The position numbers and the translations under genes are program-made. Source: Alicyclobacillus shizuokensis NBRC 103103 (GTDB lineage: Bacteria > Bacillota > Bacilli > Alicyclobacillales > Alicyclobacillaceae). Taken from it: a DNA stretch of 57,531 nucleotides. How positions within the stretch are numbered: the first letter of the stretch is position 1; each line of letters starts with the position of its first letter. Of the stretch, positions 35,919-45,303 are shown piece by piece. The stretch spans positions 1 through 57,531 of the forward strand of contig NZ_BCQV01000029.1 in assembly GCF_001552255.1 (NCBI RefSeq), in the 5' to 3' direction. The notes beneath the pieces are model-generated. The model was given only the letters and a program-made list of their open reading frames with translations, was not told where the DNA came from and did not search any database.

Positions 35919-36905
35919 CTATGAATCGACCCTGAGCACAATCTTGCCCGTGTTGCGGTTTTCCTCCATATATCGGTGGGCCGCCACGACGTCTGTCCAA
36001 GGAAAAACCGTATCCACCACCGGCCGTAAACGGGCACTCGCGAAGCGTTCCTCCGCAAAGAACCAAAACGCTTGCGTTAGGCGCATTTTTTCGGCGACCG
36101 GGCGAGATCGCAAGGCGGTGCCGATGATTTGCAGCCGGCGGCCGAGCAGGTAGCCCAGGTCCACCTCATCCACCTTGACGCCGCCCATGGTGCCAATGAC
36201 CACCAGACGTCCGTCCATCGCCAGAGAACGCAGATTGTCGTGGAAATACGGCGCCCCGACGAAGTCCAGGACGATGTCGACGCCCTGGCCGGCCGTCTGC
36301 TCGGCCACAAACGGCGCAAACGATCCGTCATGGTAGTTCCATCCGGCCTCCGCCCCTAGCTCCAGGCAGCGTGCAATTTTCTCCGTCGATCCGGCCGTCA
36401 CCCAGGATCGGCCGCCCGCTTCGCGCACCAGCTGGATGGCGGCGGTCCCGACGCCGCTGGCGCCGGCGTGGATGAGCACCCGGTCATGCGCGGCAAACCG
36501 GGCCAGCCAGAACAGGTTGAGGTAGGCGGTCAGGAACACCTCCGGGATGGCCGCGGCCTGCTCAAAGCTCAGATTGGGCGGAATGCGCATCGCCATGCCC
36601 GCCGGAATGACGGCGTACTGTGCGTATCCGCCCCCTGGCAACAGGGCGCATACGCGGTCGCCAATCCTCCAGCCGCTTGTCCCGGCGCCCACCTCGGCCA
36701 CCTCCCCAGCGATCTCGAGCCCGAGGATGTCCGAGGCTCCCGGTGGAGGCGGGTAATGACCCCGCCGTTGCAACAGATCGGCGCGGTTGAGCGCCGTCGC
36801 CCGCACTCGCACCAACAGCTCACCCGGGCCCAGCCGCGGGGCGGGCGCCTCGCCGATGAATAAGACGTCCGGATCGCCAAAGCCGGACATGAGCACCGCT
36901 TTCAC
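35919..36905 (-). CDS. NAD(P)H:quinone oxidoreductase, PIG3/zinc-less alcohol dehydrogenase family
   Basis: A 328-residue medium-chain dehydrogenase/reductase without the zinc ligands. The N-terminal GroES-like domain has LNRADLLQRRGHYPPPPGASDILGLE; the Rossmann domain has HAGASGVGTAAIQL; the end reads HRYMEENRNTGKIVL. This pattern fits the PIG3 (TP53I3-like) quinone oxidoreductases that reduce quinones with NADPH. GTG 36905 follows AAGGAAGGG. It is co-oriented with the acyl-CoA ligase gene upstream (78-nt gap) and may be transcribed with it. Confidence 0.92.
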   Translation of the reverse strand: MKAVLMSGFGDPDVLFIGEAPAPRLGPGELLVRVRATALNRADLLQRRGHYPPPPGASDILGLEIAGEVAEVGAGTSGWRIGDRVCALLPGGGYAQYAVIPAGMAMRIPPNLSFEQAAAIPEVFLTAYLNLFWLARFAAHDRVLIHAGASGVGTAAIQLVREAGGRSWVTAGSTEKIARCLELGAEAGWNYHDGSFAPFVAEQTAGQGVDIVLDFVGAPYFHDNLRSLAMDGRLVVIGTMGGVKVDEVDLGYLLGRRLQIIGTALRSRPVAEKMRLTQAFWFFAEERFASARLRPVVDTVFPWTDVVAAHRYMEENRNTGKIVLRVDS

Positions 36906-36983
36906 GCGTATACCCTTCCTTTCTCACGCATCATCCAAGTCTATGATACCACCACGACTCGCATGCCGAACGTGGCAACGCAG

Positions 36984-38672
36984 TCAGACGGTGTCGGCCG
37001 GCGGTGCAGCCGTCCCCGGCTCGGACGCGGCGGACGCCGCCGTGTCGACGCCCGCCTGCAGGGCCAGGTCCCGATAGCGAACCCGCAGCTCTCGCTTCAG
37101 GATTTTCCCGCTCGGATTTTTCGGGAGCGTATCGGTGAACACCACGTATTTCGGCACTTTGAAGGGAGCCAGCCGACGGCGGCAGAACGACAACACCTCG
37201 TCCGCGTCGGCCGCAGCCCCCGAGCGCGGAACGAGCACCGCCGTGACCGCTTCCCCCCAATACGGATGCGGCACCCCTATCACCGCCGCTTCCTGGACAT
37301 CGGAGTGCTGGTACAACACCTCCTCCACCTCCAGACTGCTGACGTTCTCGCCGCCGGTCTTCACCATGTCCTTCTTCCGGTCGACAACCGTGAGGAAGCC
37401 GTCCGCATCAAAGAAGCCGAGATCCCCGGTGTGGAACCAACCGTACGCGAAGGCGGCCTCCGTCCGCGGCTCATCTGCGTAGTAGCCGAGCATCACGTGT
37501 GGAGAACGGTGAACGATTTCGCCGAGTTCTCCCGGCGACAACAGGTGCCCCTCCTCATCCATGATGGCGGTCTCCATGTTGAGGCACGGGCGGCCCACGC
37601 TGCCCGGTTTGATCCGCTGTTCCTCCGGGCGCAGGACGGTCGCGAACGGAGCTACCTCGGTCTGCCCGTACGTGTTCCAGATGCGCACTTGGGGCAACTC
37701 ACGGGCAGCGGACTCCATCACCTCCATCGGTGTGGCAGCCGCGCCGAAGTAGCACTTGCGCAGGGCGGTCAGGTCGGTGTGCGAGTAATCGGGATGGTTG
37801 GTCATGGCTATCCATACCGTCGGCGGGCAAAAAAACTGCGTGACCCGCGCCTCTTGGAGGGTGCGCAACAGGCGCCCCGGTTCCGGACTGTCGAGGATAA
37901 CCCCGGTGGAACCGATGTAGATGGACGGACCAAGAAAAGCATGCAACTGGGCGCTGTGGAAGAACGGCATCGCGTGCACCAACACGTCATCCGGCTGAAA
38001 CTCGAAGTCGACGATACAACTGACGTACTCCCAGATCAGGTTCTGGTGCGTCAACATGACGCCCTTGGGGCGGGATTCGGTGCCGCTGGTGTAGAGAATG
38101 TGCGCCACGTCCGTGTCGGCAAGCTCCACGTCCAGTTCCTCGCGCGGCTGTCCGACGGAAAGCTGAGCCAGCGTCGTCCACCCCGGTACCGTTTCGTCAC
38201 TGTCGATGACAATCCGCAGGAAAGACGCTTGGGCGGCTTTCCCTGCAGAGGCATGGCGTACGCCGTCTGCCGTCGATGCTGGCGGCCACGCGGCCAGCAC
38301 GTCCTCCGCCACCCGGAGACGATTGGGTGTGACGAACAGGGCCTTGGGTCGGCAATGATTGAGGATGTACAGAATGTCGGACTGTTCGAACATGAAGTTG
38401 ATGGGAACGAGGATGGCGCCGGTGCGAGCCACCGCGAAGTGGACGATGACGAAGTCGAGGCAATTGGTGGCCAGAATGGCCACCCTGTCCCCTTTGCGCA
38501 CCCCATGGGTCAGCAGGGCATGGGCGAGTTGGTTGGCCCGCTCGTCCAGCTCACCGTACGAGATGCATTCATTCCGCCACATGAGGGCCCGCTTGTGCGG
38601 GTGACGCATGCGGCTGCGACGCAGCGTGTCGCCCAGGGTTTGGCGGCGCCAGGGTGCACTGGCTTGGGTCAT
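36984..38672 (-). CDS. AMP-forming acyl-CoA synthetase (fatty-acid-CoA ligase-like)
   Basis: A 562-residue ANL-superfamily ligase that activates a carboxylic acid as acyl-AMP and then acyl-CoA. The P-loop is ILYTSGTESRPKGVMLTH (about 195-212), then YGQTEVAP, the core GWFHTGDLGFFDADG, the hinge DRKKDMVKTGGENV and the C-terminal catalytic Lys in PKNPSGKILKREL. The family resembles medium/long-chain fatty acyl-CoA ligases, but substrate is not settled. ATG 38672 is 7 nt after GGGGGG; GTG 38675 is adjacent. A promoter with direct repeats lies upstream. Confidence 0.93.
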   Translation of the reverse strand: MTQASAPWRRQTLGDTLRRSRMRHPHKRALMWRNECISYGELDERANQLAHALLTHGVRKGDRVAILATNCLDFVIVHFAVARTGAILVPINFMFEQSDILYILNHCRPKALFVTPNRLRVAEDVLAAWPPASTADGVRHASAGKAAQASFLRIVIDSDETVPGWTTLAQLSVGQPREELDVELADTDVAHILYTSGTESRPKGVMLTHQNLIWEYVSCIVDFEFQPDDVLVHAMPFFHSAQLHAFLGPSIYIGSTGVILDSPEPGRLLRTLQEARVTQFFCPPTVWIAMTNHPDYSHTDLTALRKCYFGAAATPMEVMESAARELPQVRIWNTYGQTEVAPFATVLRPEEQRIKPGSVGRPCLNMETAIMDEEGHLLSPGELGEIVHRSPHVMLGYYADEPRTEAAFAYGWFHTGDLGFFDADGFLTVVDRKKDMVKTGGENVSSLEVEEVLYQHSDVQEAAVIGVPHPYWGEAVTAVLVPRSGAAADADEVLSFCRRRLAPFKVPKYVVFTDTLPKNPSGKILKRELRVRYRDLALQAGVDTAASAASEPGTAAPPADTV

Positions 38673-38702
38673 CACAGATCCCCCCTTTTCCAGACAAGCG
38701 AA

Positions 38703-38731
38703 ATCCTACATTTTCATTTGGGAATTCTGAA
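38703..38731 (-). promoter_or_regulatory. Candidate promoter of the acyl-CoA synthetase gene
   Basis: Minus strand -35 TTCAGA (38731-38726), 17-bp spacer, -10 TAGGAT (38708-38703). Each hexamer matches 4 of 6. It lies 31 nt upstream of the coding start. Confidence 0.4.
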
Positions 38732-38734
38732 CTT

Positions 38735-38754
38735 GTTGAGCAAGCGTTGAGCAA
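38735..38754. repeat. 11-bp-phased direct repeat upstream of the acyl-CoA synthetase promoter
   Basis: GTTGAGCAA occurs at 38735-38743 and 38746-38754, one helical turn apart, immediately upstream of the predicted -35. It is a candidate regulator binding site; the first copy is part of the short palindrome CTTGTTGAGCAAG. Confidence 0.5.
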
Positions 38755-38918
38755 ACGCATACATGAGCCATGGACATGCCTGTTGGAGCTTCGACATTTC
38801 CTGAGAAATACCGTGCCCGCGTGTCGTCGGCTGTCTGTCGCAAGCTGTCGGCCACCCCTCGGACAAGACGCGGCCGGTCTCGTCGCGCGAGCCGCAACGA
38901 GCGGCCGGTCCAGGGACC

Positions 38919-39563
38919 TCACACCTCCAACAGTTGCAGGACATGCTGCAGGATCCGGGCGGTCATGCCCCAAATGACACGTCCGTCCACCTCATAAAAC
39001 ATCTGCGTGGCCACCATCCTGCGCCACCGATGGTCGCGGCCGCCGGAGATGAGGTGAAAAGGGAAGTCGTCAGCCGGCGCGGGCTGCAAAAACAGCTCGT
39101 AGACGCGTGGCTGCACCGCCCATAGGCGAGCGAGGGGCACGATGAATAGCTCAGCCACCTCGGAAGGGTTGGGAGCTACTCGGCTCATGTCCAGGATGCG
39201 ACCCAGAAACGGATGCACCTGCAGGCCAGACCAAGTGATGAGCACATCGAGATCGGCCAAGACCTGCAGGTTATCCTGTGACGTCTGCAGTTCTTCGCAC
39301 GTTTCGCGCAGCGCAGTGGCGCGCAAATCAGCGTCCGTCGGCTCGAAGTGTCCGCCCGGGAACGCGACCTCCCCCGAATGACGGCGCAGGGATGTCGATC
39401 GTTGTTCAAACAACAATCCCCACTCGCCGCCCTCCAGCTGCACGAGCGGCACCAGGACGGCCGACACCTGTGCGGCAGCGCCCTGGGTCATGATGCCAGC
39501 CCGGCGCGGCGCCAGTATGGAACGAATATGTTGAAGCCAGGAGTCACCACGTGGAATGTTCAT
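38919..39563 (-). CDS. CoA pyrophosphatase (NUDIX, CoAse type)
   Basis: A 214-residue NUDIX hydrolase of the coenzyme A diphosphatase group, which cleaves CoA or acyl-CoA into 3',5'-ADP and phosphopantetheine. The CoAse signature LFEQRSTSLRRHSGEVAFPGG precedes the Nudix residues TALRETCEEL (about 70-105). ATG 39563 has no strong SD, so the start is uncertain. The pairing with an acyl-CoA ligase next door is suggestive of CoA housekeeping but they are in separate transcription units. Confidence 0.9.
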   Translation of the reverse strand: MNIPRGDSWLQHIRSILAPRRAGIMTQGAAAQVSAVLVPLVQLEGGEWGLLFEQRSTSLRRHSGEVAFPGGHFEPTDADLRATALRETCEELQTSQDNLQVLADLDVLITWSGLQVHPFLGRILDMSRVAPNPSEVAELFIVPLARLWAVQPRVYELFLQPAPADDFPFHLISGGRDHRWRRMVATQMFYEVDGRVIWGMTARILQHVLQLLEV

Positions 39564-39628
39564 GACTCTACGCTACGTCAGCGCGACGCCTTCGTCAATC
39601 CACGGCGATGAAAAGATCACTGTCCAGG

Positions 39629-40417
39629 TCAATCGTCCTCGTTCTTCAGAATGACGATGTTGACGCGCCGATTCTTCTGCCGGTTGGCGTCTGAGTTGTT
39701 GGGAGCGACTGGGTGGTAGGGCCCATACCCGGTACCGGCCAGCCGCTGCGGCTGGATGCCGTTGTCGGCGAAAAAGTGCACGACGCCGATGGCCCGCGCG
39801 GCCGACAGCTCCCAGTTGCTCGGAAACTGCGAATTATGGATGGGCCGGTTGTCGGTGTACCCTTCGACCACGATATTGTTGTCCACCTGTTTCAGAAACG
39901 GAACCAACGCCTTCAACGTACGCTTTGCGTGCGGCGTCAGTGTAGCCTTGCCGGTCGGAAACAGAACGGCGTCGGGAAAGGTCACCTGCACCCCGCGCAC
40001 GGTGTTCAAAACCAGCACCATGTTTTGTAGGTGATGCGATTGAATGTAGTCGCGAATCTGCTCGTACAGCTGATTGAGGGCTTGGTCTTGCTGACTGCCC
40101 ACAGACCCGTGCGAGGTTGTGGTCGCCTTGGCCGGTGCTACCAGGTGATGACCCGTGTCGGTTGGATTCGCCGACTGAATGAGCGAGCTTTTGCCCGATC
40201 CGGTCAGCATATCGTGGCTCTGGTGCAAGGCCTGCGCCAAGGATTGCTCCAATGTGTAGAACTTGACCTGGTTCACCTTCGACATGGCGTACATGATGAC
40301 GAAAAAGATCATCAACAGGGTGATGAGGTCCGAGTACGTGATCAACCACCGCTCGTTGGACACGTGGCCTCCGTGCCGATGGGACGACCTTCTGCTACGC
40401 CTCGACGGTCTCGCCAT
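39629..40417 (-). CDS. motB: Flagellar motor stator protein MotB (MotS-like)
   Basis: A 262-residue stator subunit. A basic N-terminus precedes one membrane helix that starts WLITYSDLITLLMIFFVIMY, with the ion-binding Asp in SDL. The C-terminal OmpA-like peptidoglycan-binding domain (about 130-260) has EGYTDNRPIHNSQFPSNWELSAARA and NRRVNI. The helix resembles the MotS/PomB branch (SDLITL) more than B. subtilis MotB, which hints at but does not prove sodium use. ATG 40417 lies inside the motA 3' end, so synthesis is coupled to MotA. Confidence 0.92.
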   Translation of the reverse strand: MARPSRRSRRSSHRHGGHVSNERWLITYSDLITLLMIFFVIMYAMSKVNQVKFYTLEQSLAQALHQSHDMLTGSGKSSLIQSANPTDTGHHLVAPAKATTTSHGSVGSQQDQALNQLYEQIRDYIQSHHLQNMVLVLNTVRGVQVTFPDAVLFPTGKATLTPHAKRTLKALVPFLKQVDNNIVVEGYTDNRPIHNSQFPSNWELSAARAIGVVHFFADNGIQPQRLAGTGYGPYHPVAPNNSDANRQKNRRVNIVILKNEDD

Positions 40418-41201
40418 CGACCTCACCCACCTTGTCCGCTCTCTTGTCTGACCTCTGGTGCGGAGACAGGAACGCTTTCAGTTTTTGCCGCAGGATATTG
40501 GGATTCTCACCCGCTTGGATGGAGAGAATGCCTTCCAGTGTCATCTCGCGCAAAAGCGCCTCTTCCGCGCTCCGCCGTCTCAGTTTGCTGGCTATCGGAA
40601 GCCAGAGGATGTTGGCACTGGCGACACCGTAGAGTGTGGCCGTAAACGCGGTGGCAATTTCCGGTCCCAGCTTGTTGACATTCTGCAAGCTGCTTAGGAC
40701 GTGAACCAACCCCATCACGGTGCCGATGATGCCCATGGTTGGGGCGTACCCGCCTGCGGTTTCGAACAGACCTGCGGCAGCCGCGTGCCGTTCTTCCACA
40801 TAGTCAAGCTCGGTCTCCAGCATGGACTTTACGAGCTCTGGATCCACCCCGTCGACCACCAGCTGCAGCCCACGCCGCAGGAAGTCATCATCGAAGTCTT
40901 CCAACCGCTCGTCCAACGCCAGAATCCCCTCGCGCCTGGCGATGGTGGCCAGCTCTGCCAACTCCTCAATCAACTGCAGGGGATTGGAACGGCGTTGAAA
41001 GAAGGCAATCTTCAGTTGTTTGCCCACACCCATGAATTGCCGCAGGGATACGGAGGTTAAGGTGGCCCCGATGGTGCCGCCGAAGACAATCAGGGCGGCG
41101 GGCGCCTGCGCCAATGCGGAAAGAGTGCCCCCGTCCGCGACAAACGACAAAATCAGGCTGCCAATGGCAAGAACGAGACCAAACAGCGTTGCAATATCCA
41201 T
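40395..41201 (-). CDS. motA: Flagellar motor stator protein MotA
   Basis: A 268-residue membrane protein with four helices that forms the ion channel and force generator with MotB. The N-terminus is MDIATLFGLVLAIGSLILSF; helices 3-4 contain TAGGYAPTMGIIGTVMGLVHVL and IATAFTATLYGVASANILWLPIA. The charged cytoplasmic loop between helices 2 and 3 (about 80-150) contacts FliG. ATG 41201 follows GGGGG at 8 nt; the open frame upstream is not MotA-like. It overlaps motB by 23 bp. Confidence 0.94.
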   Translation of the reverse strand: MDIATLFGLVLAIGSLILSFVADGGTLSALAQAPAALIVFGGTIGATLTSVSLRQFMGVGKQLKIAFFQRRSNPLQLIEELAELATIARREGILALDERLEDFDDDFLRRGLQLVVDGVDPELVKSMLETELDYVEERHAAAAGLFETAGGYAPTMGIIGTVMGLVHVLSSLQNVNKLGPEIATAFTATLYGVASANILWLPIASKLRRRSAEEALLREMTLEGILSIQAGENPNILRQKLKAFLSPHQRSDKRADKVGEVDGETVEA

Positions 41202-41342
41202 CACCGATACCCCCATGTGCGCTGCAGCCCGACCTTGCCAAGCGTCCGGAAAAACATCCGCTCCTCTCTTTCTCTGTTCCAGAGCCCAAATCACGAACGC
41301 CTGTTACGGCTGCACGGACCCAACGATGCCCGTCTCGCACGT

Positions 41343-42665
41343 TTACGTTTGGTGAGGCGGCGCCGAGTCGACGTCCACAAATACGTTCTCGTACGAATTT
41401 CCGGACATCCGGGCTTTCAGATACAGCGTTTGAAACAGCCCGACACGGCGCCGCCGGTAACTGGGCACCCCCGGGACATCGGGGGCCAGTATCAACCCCA
41501 GTTTGGCCCTCTCCCCACTGAACACCGGTTTCCCGACCAGCCGCATCTCGCCACGCGCGTCATAGACCTGCAGCTTCGCGTAGGCCGGGTTTTGGTCGAG
41601 CGCGAAGTGCAGGTCGTAGCTGGTCTGAACCGGAACCTGATTGATGTGCGTGATGATCTCGCCCGGCTTCAGCCCCATGGTGTCGGCCAAGGAACCGGGT
41701 ACCACAGCCAGCAACTTGACACCGTCCGGAACCGGGGCGTAGAGCGGATCGGCCAGAAGCTCTCGCCAGTGCACATGCCAAGTGGCAGCCTCCTGACCCA
41801 ACAGAGCAATCACCACGCCAGCCCACGCCCAGGTCGGACCCAGGTGGACGACAGCCCACGCGTCAGCAGCCAACAACACGCCGCAAACCGCGTCATAGGC
41901 GGCTCGGATGCTCGCTGCCCTCTGCGGTGTGAGTGCCGCATACAGGCCGCTTTGCCCGAGCACGAGAGGTATACCGGCCAGCGTCGCCCCCGCTGCGCCC
42001 AGCCCGCCGAGTAACGGCCAAGGCCACGGTGTATGTATGAGCGGATGGCCGCCCGGAGCCACCCAGAGCACGGGTACGACGAAGGCCAGTTGGCTCGTCC
42101 ACGCGCCAATCGCCCGCCCCCTTTTGCTCTGGACGAAGGCAGGCGCGACGGAGCGGTAGCGCCCGGAAAGCAACAGGCCCGCCTCCAGGAGCAAACACAG
42201 CGCAGCCGCTGCCAGCCACGAGCCAACCGGTTGGTGCGCCAAATGCAGCCACGTCCGACGCAACCACAACGGCCCGGACGGACCGGGCAGCACGAGCAAC
42301 ACGCGACTCAGGGCGACGAGGATGGCAATGGCGTACGCGCTGGCGCACAGGCGCAGACGGATGCAGGCGAGCAGGATGCTCAGCACCACCACCGCGCCAA
42401 CGCCCCAGACGTCTAAGGTTAAGCCTAACGCGACGCTGACGGCGCTGGCAATCAGCCCGGCGATGAACGCGGATGCCCAGCGCAACCCGACAGAGCGCCA
42501 GGCACGCGTCAGGCGGAAGCCGAAAAACCCACGCTCCTGGCGACTGGTGCAATACGTCTCTGCAAACATGAGAGCCGTGCCCAGGTAGAGGAGCGGGTTT
42601 TCCAGCAACATGCGCGCCCCGTCCCACAAAGCGTTTACGATTTGCCATCCATCATAGGCACCCAC
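41343..42665 (-). CDS. minJ: PDZ-domain membrane protein, probable cell-division protein MinJ
   Basis: A 440-residue protein with 8 or so hydrophobic helices in residues 1-310 and a C-terminal PDZ domain (LLAVVPGSLADTMGLKPGEIITHINQVPVQTSYDL). This is the layout of MinJ, which bridges DivIVA and MinD at the division site. It lies directly downstream of ftsEX, as minJ does in B. subtilis (there with ctpB between). GTG 42665 is preferred because AAAAGGGAG lies 8 nt upstream; ATG 42686 in frame lacks an SD. ctpB is absent. Confidence 0.8.
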   Translation of the reverse strand: MGAYDGWQIVNALWDGARMLLENPLLYLGTALMFAETYCTSRQERGFFGFRLTRAWRSVGLRWASAFIAGLIASAVSVALGLTLDVWGVGAVVVLSILLACIRLRLCASAYAIAILVALSRVLLVLPGPSGPLWLRRTWLHLAHQPVGSWLAAAALCLLLEAGLLLSGRYRSVAPAFVQSKRGRAIGAWTSQLAFVVPVLWVAPGGHPLIHTPWPWPLLGGLGAAGATLAGIPLVLGQSGLYAALTPQRAASIRAAYDAVCGVLLAADAWAVVHLGPTWAWAGVVIALLGQEAATWHVHWRELLADPLYAPVPDGVKLLAVVPGSLADTMGLKPGEIITHINQVPVQTSYDLHFALDQNPAYAKLQVYDARGEMRLVGKPVFSGERAKLGLILAPDVPGVPSYRRRRVGLFQTLYLKARMSGNSYENVFVDVDSAPPHQT

Positions 42666-42751
42666 AACGAAGACTCCCTTTTCCATCCGGCAAGCTGGCT
42701 TCCACGGACCCTACACATGTGATTCGATGCAACTGCCCACGCTCCTGCTTG

Positions 42752-43648
42752 TCATACGCGCAAGAACTTGCGGATGGACATGATGCCGCCCCAGAGGCCA
42801 ATCAGGAGTCCTATGCCAAACATAATGACCGCCAGTTTTCCCAATAACGCACCCGGCTGCAGCAGGGGGAACGTCAGCGCGATGAAGCTGCCGTTCAGAT
42901 GGGAGAAGATCTGACGGTAGACCACCCAGATGGCGGCAAACGGGACCACGGCCCCAATGGCGCCAATCAGCATCCCTTCCACCAGGAACGGCCAACGAAT
43001 AAACCAGTTTGTAGCGCCCACCAGTTTCATGATTTCAATCTCACGGCGGCGGTTGAAGATGGCAATCTTGATGGTGTTGGAAATGAGGAACATCGCCATC
43101 AGGATGAGGGCCACCACGAACACCAGCCCGATGTTGCGCACCGTATCCATGAAACGGTAGAACTTGTCCACATACGATTTGCCGTCGAGCACCGTCTCGA
43201 CGTTGCGCATGCCTTGAATCTTGTTGCTGATGGCCACCGTTTGCCGCGGGTCTTGCGCCTTGACCACCAACTTGACGGGTATGGTCTGGTTTTTCGGCAA
43301 TCCATCGAGCACGTTCTTATACTGGCTGCCCAACGAGTCCTGCAGCTGCTTGAAGCCTTCCTCGTGGGTCACCAGGTGGACCGATTCCACCCCGTGAATC
43401 TGTTTGACAGCTGCGGCCGTCTGCGCCCCCTCACTGTCCGAAACCTGCGGCTTGAGAAAGACCGAAATCTCCAACTGCCCGGAGACATAGTTCGACATCT
43501 GCTGCGCGTTCATGGCCAGCACCAACGTGGATCCCAGAATCAGCAGGGTCACGGCCACAGCGCTGATGGATGCGAACGACATCCAGCCGTTGCGGATGAG
43601 ACTCTTGCTGCCTTCGCGGAGGTGCCGCCCAATGCTGCTAATCCTCAT
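42752..43648 (-). CDS. ftsX: Cell-division ABC transporter-like permease FtsX
   Basis: A 298-residue membrane protein with four helices. After the first helix (AVAVTLLILGSTLVLAMNA) comes a large extracytoplasmic domain (about 55-165), which in Bacillus activates the hydrolase CwlO. The FtsX core follows (RRREIEIMKLVGATNWFIRWPFLVEG). ATG 43648 lies inside the ftsE 3' end (11-bp overlap), so the pair is coupled. It ends with the short cytoplasmic tail RKFLRV. Confidence 0.95.
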   Translation of the reverse strand: MRISSIGRHLREGSKSLIRNGWMSFASISAVAVTLLILGSTLVLAMNAQQMSNYVSGQLEISVFLKPQVSDSEGAQTAAAVKQIHGVESVHLVTHEEGFKQLQDSLGSQYKNVLDGLPKNQTIPVKLVVKAQDPRQTVAISNKIQGMRNVETVLDGKSYVDKFYRFMDTVRNIGLVFVVALILMAMFLISNTIKIAIFNRRREIEIMKLVGATNWFIRWPFLVEGMLIGAIGAVVPFAAIWVVYRQIFSHLNGSFIALTFPLLQPGALLGKLAVIMFGIGLLIGLWGGIMSIRKFLRV

Positions 43649-44324
43649 ATTCGTACAGTCCCTTTTGCTCGTCTCGGGCGATCCGCCCTTCTTCAATGGC
43701 AATGACACGCTTGCGCATCGTGTTGACAATGTCCCGGTTGTGCGTCGCCATCACGACGGTGGTACCTCGGTCATTAATGCGCTGAAACAGCTTCATAATG
43801 CCCCAGGAAGTGTCGGGGTCTAGATTGCCGGTCGGCTCGTCGGCGATGATGACGCTGGGGTTATTGACGAGCGCCCGCGCCACGGCCACCCGCTGCTGCT
43901 CCCCGCCAGAAAGCTGGGTGGGCAACACATCCGCCTTGTCCTCCAGCCCGACCCACGCGAGGGCTTCCGGGACGCGCCTGCGGATGTGCCGCTGCGGGGC
44001 CCCAATCACCTCCAAGGCAAACGCCACGTTCTCGTACGCGGTCAGCTTCGGCAACAACTTGAAGTCCTGAAACACCACACCAATGTGCCGCCTCAATAGA
44101 GGGATCTTCCGATGGCGCAGCCGTTCGATGTTAAACCCGTTCACAAAGATCTGCCCCTTGGTCGGCCGCTCCTCACGGTACATCAGCTTGATGAAGGTCG
44201 ATTTCCCAGCGCCGCTGGGCCCGACCACATAGACAAATTCACCTTTCTTGATATTTATCGTGATGCCGCTGAGCGCCATCGTCCCATTCGGGTATTGCTT
44301 CCAGACGTCCTGCATCTCAATCAC
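43638..44324 (-). CDS. ftsE: Cell-division ATP-binding protein FtsE
   Basis: A 228-residue ABC ATPase that drives FtsX to regulate cell-wall hydrolysis. Walker [10 protein letters not shown] (about 36-44), Q-loop [12 protein letters not shown], signature LSGGEQQR, Walker [12 protein letters not shown] and the switch His in MATHNRD are all intact. The sequence is close to the conserved FtsE type ([12 protein letters not shown]). Start GTG 44324, about 10 nt after GAGGAG; ATG 44315 is an alternative. Confidence 0.96.
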   Translation of the reverse strand: MIEMQDVWKQYPNGTMALSGITINIKKGEFVYVVGPSGAGKSTFIKLMYREERPTKGQIFVNGFNIERLRHRKIPLLRRHIGVVFQDFKLLPKLTAYENVAFALEVIGAPQRHIRRRVPEALAWVGLEDKADVLPTQLSGGEQQRVAVARALVNNPSVIIADEPTGNLDPDTSWGIMKLFQRINDRGTTVVMATHNRDIVNTMRKRVIAIEEGRIARDEQKGLYEYED

Positions 44325-44498
44325 TCAGGCATCGCTCCTCGCAGAAGGGTCAGATCACTCGACGAGAATCGTGGATGATTGACAACCGGGTGCAATCCGG
44401 CTCCATTCATCGCGCGAGACCACGAGCGTTTACCCGCCGCGCCTTACCAGTTCGACACCGTGCGCCAAAAATCCTGTCGGGAATTGCTGTAAAGAAAT

Positions 44499-45242
44499 TC
44501 AATGGAGGCGTGTGAAGCCGGAGCGGATGGACCAGAGCACCGCCTGCGTGCGGTCGTTCACACCAAGCTTGCGGATCAACGTGGACCACATGCCACGCAC
44601 CGTCTTTTCCGTCACACCAAACACTTCGGCAATCGCCCGGTTGTTCAGTCCGTCGGTGGCCAGCTGCAGGAGCATCTGCTCCCGCTCATTCAAAGGTACG
44701 TCAATTTCTGCTGTGAACACGGCCTGATCCGGCCGTCGAATCTCAGCCAAGACCAACGGGGTCAGGTGAGTCTGGATGTACGCCTTCCCTTCCAGCACCG
44801 TGTTCACCGCCTGCTCCAGCACTTCGACCGGCGCCGTTTGAAACAGGTATGCGTCGGCGCCCCAGCGAAACGCCTGCACAATCACCGCCGCGTCGTCGGT
44901 CTCCGGAATCAGGTGGACGACCGCCAACTGCTGCCGCAATTGTCGAAGTTCGGCCATCAACCGCGGCGTCGTACGCGCGTTTGGCGTGATATCGGTGATG
45001 AGGATATCCATCAACTCGTCTTCCGGGCCTCGCAGCCCATGCAGGAGGTCTTCCAGGCCGTGAAACGAGTTCCCGGATTCAAAGTTCGGTCGCTGGGAAA
45101 ACAGGGACCTCACGGCGACATCAAACAGCGGATGGGTCATCAAAGTGTGAACGCGCACGCGGACCTTCGAAAAAACCGGCGCAGAGGCTGTAGACCCTTG
45201 ACGGGTGTGTGGGAGGGGTGGATGTCGCAGCAGGTAGTTCAT
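44499..45242 (-). CDS. LuxR-type regulator with degenerate receiver domain
   Basis: A 247-residue protein with a strong SD (AAGGAGG) at ATG 45242. The N-terminal 145 residues follow the receiver pattern of NarL/DegU regulators, but the acidic pair is replaced (VHTLMTHPLF where DDHPLF is usual) and the conserved Lys is Gln (AYLFQTAP). The acceptor-position Asp survives in ITDITPN. The C-terminal LuxR-type helix-turn-helix (about 183-245) is intact: LNEREQMLLQLATDG, then TEKTVRGMWSTLIRKL. It is probably not controlled by ordinary phosphorylation. It lies 61 nt downstream of the TPR/HD gene and appears to be the output of that operon. Confidence 0.85.
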   Translation of the reverse strand: MNYLLRHPPLPHTRQGSTASAPVFSKVRVRVHTLMTHPLFDVAVRSLFSQRPNFESGNSFHGLEDLLHGLRGPEDELMDILITDITPNARTTPRLMAELRQLRQQLAVVHLIPETDDAAVIVQAFRWGADAYLFQTAPVEVLEQAVNTVLEGKAYIQTHLTPLVLAEIRRPDQAVFTAEIDVPLNEREQMLLQLATDGLNNRAIAEVFGVTEKTVRGMWSTLIRKLGVNDRTQAVLWSIRSGFTRLH

Positions 45243-45303
45243 GTCATCCTCCTTCAGGTTCCATCTCGCCAGTTGATTGTGAGAAAGGATGCGATACCAG
45301 CAC

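Noticed and set aside
38755-38918. Coding potential between the acyl-CoA ligase and CoA NUDIX genes
   Set aside because: Open frames exist on both strands but lack SD and domain content; probably a plain intergenic region.
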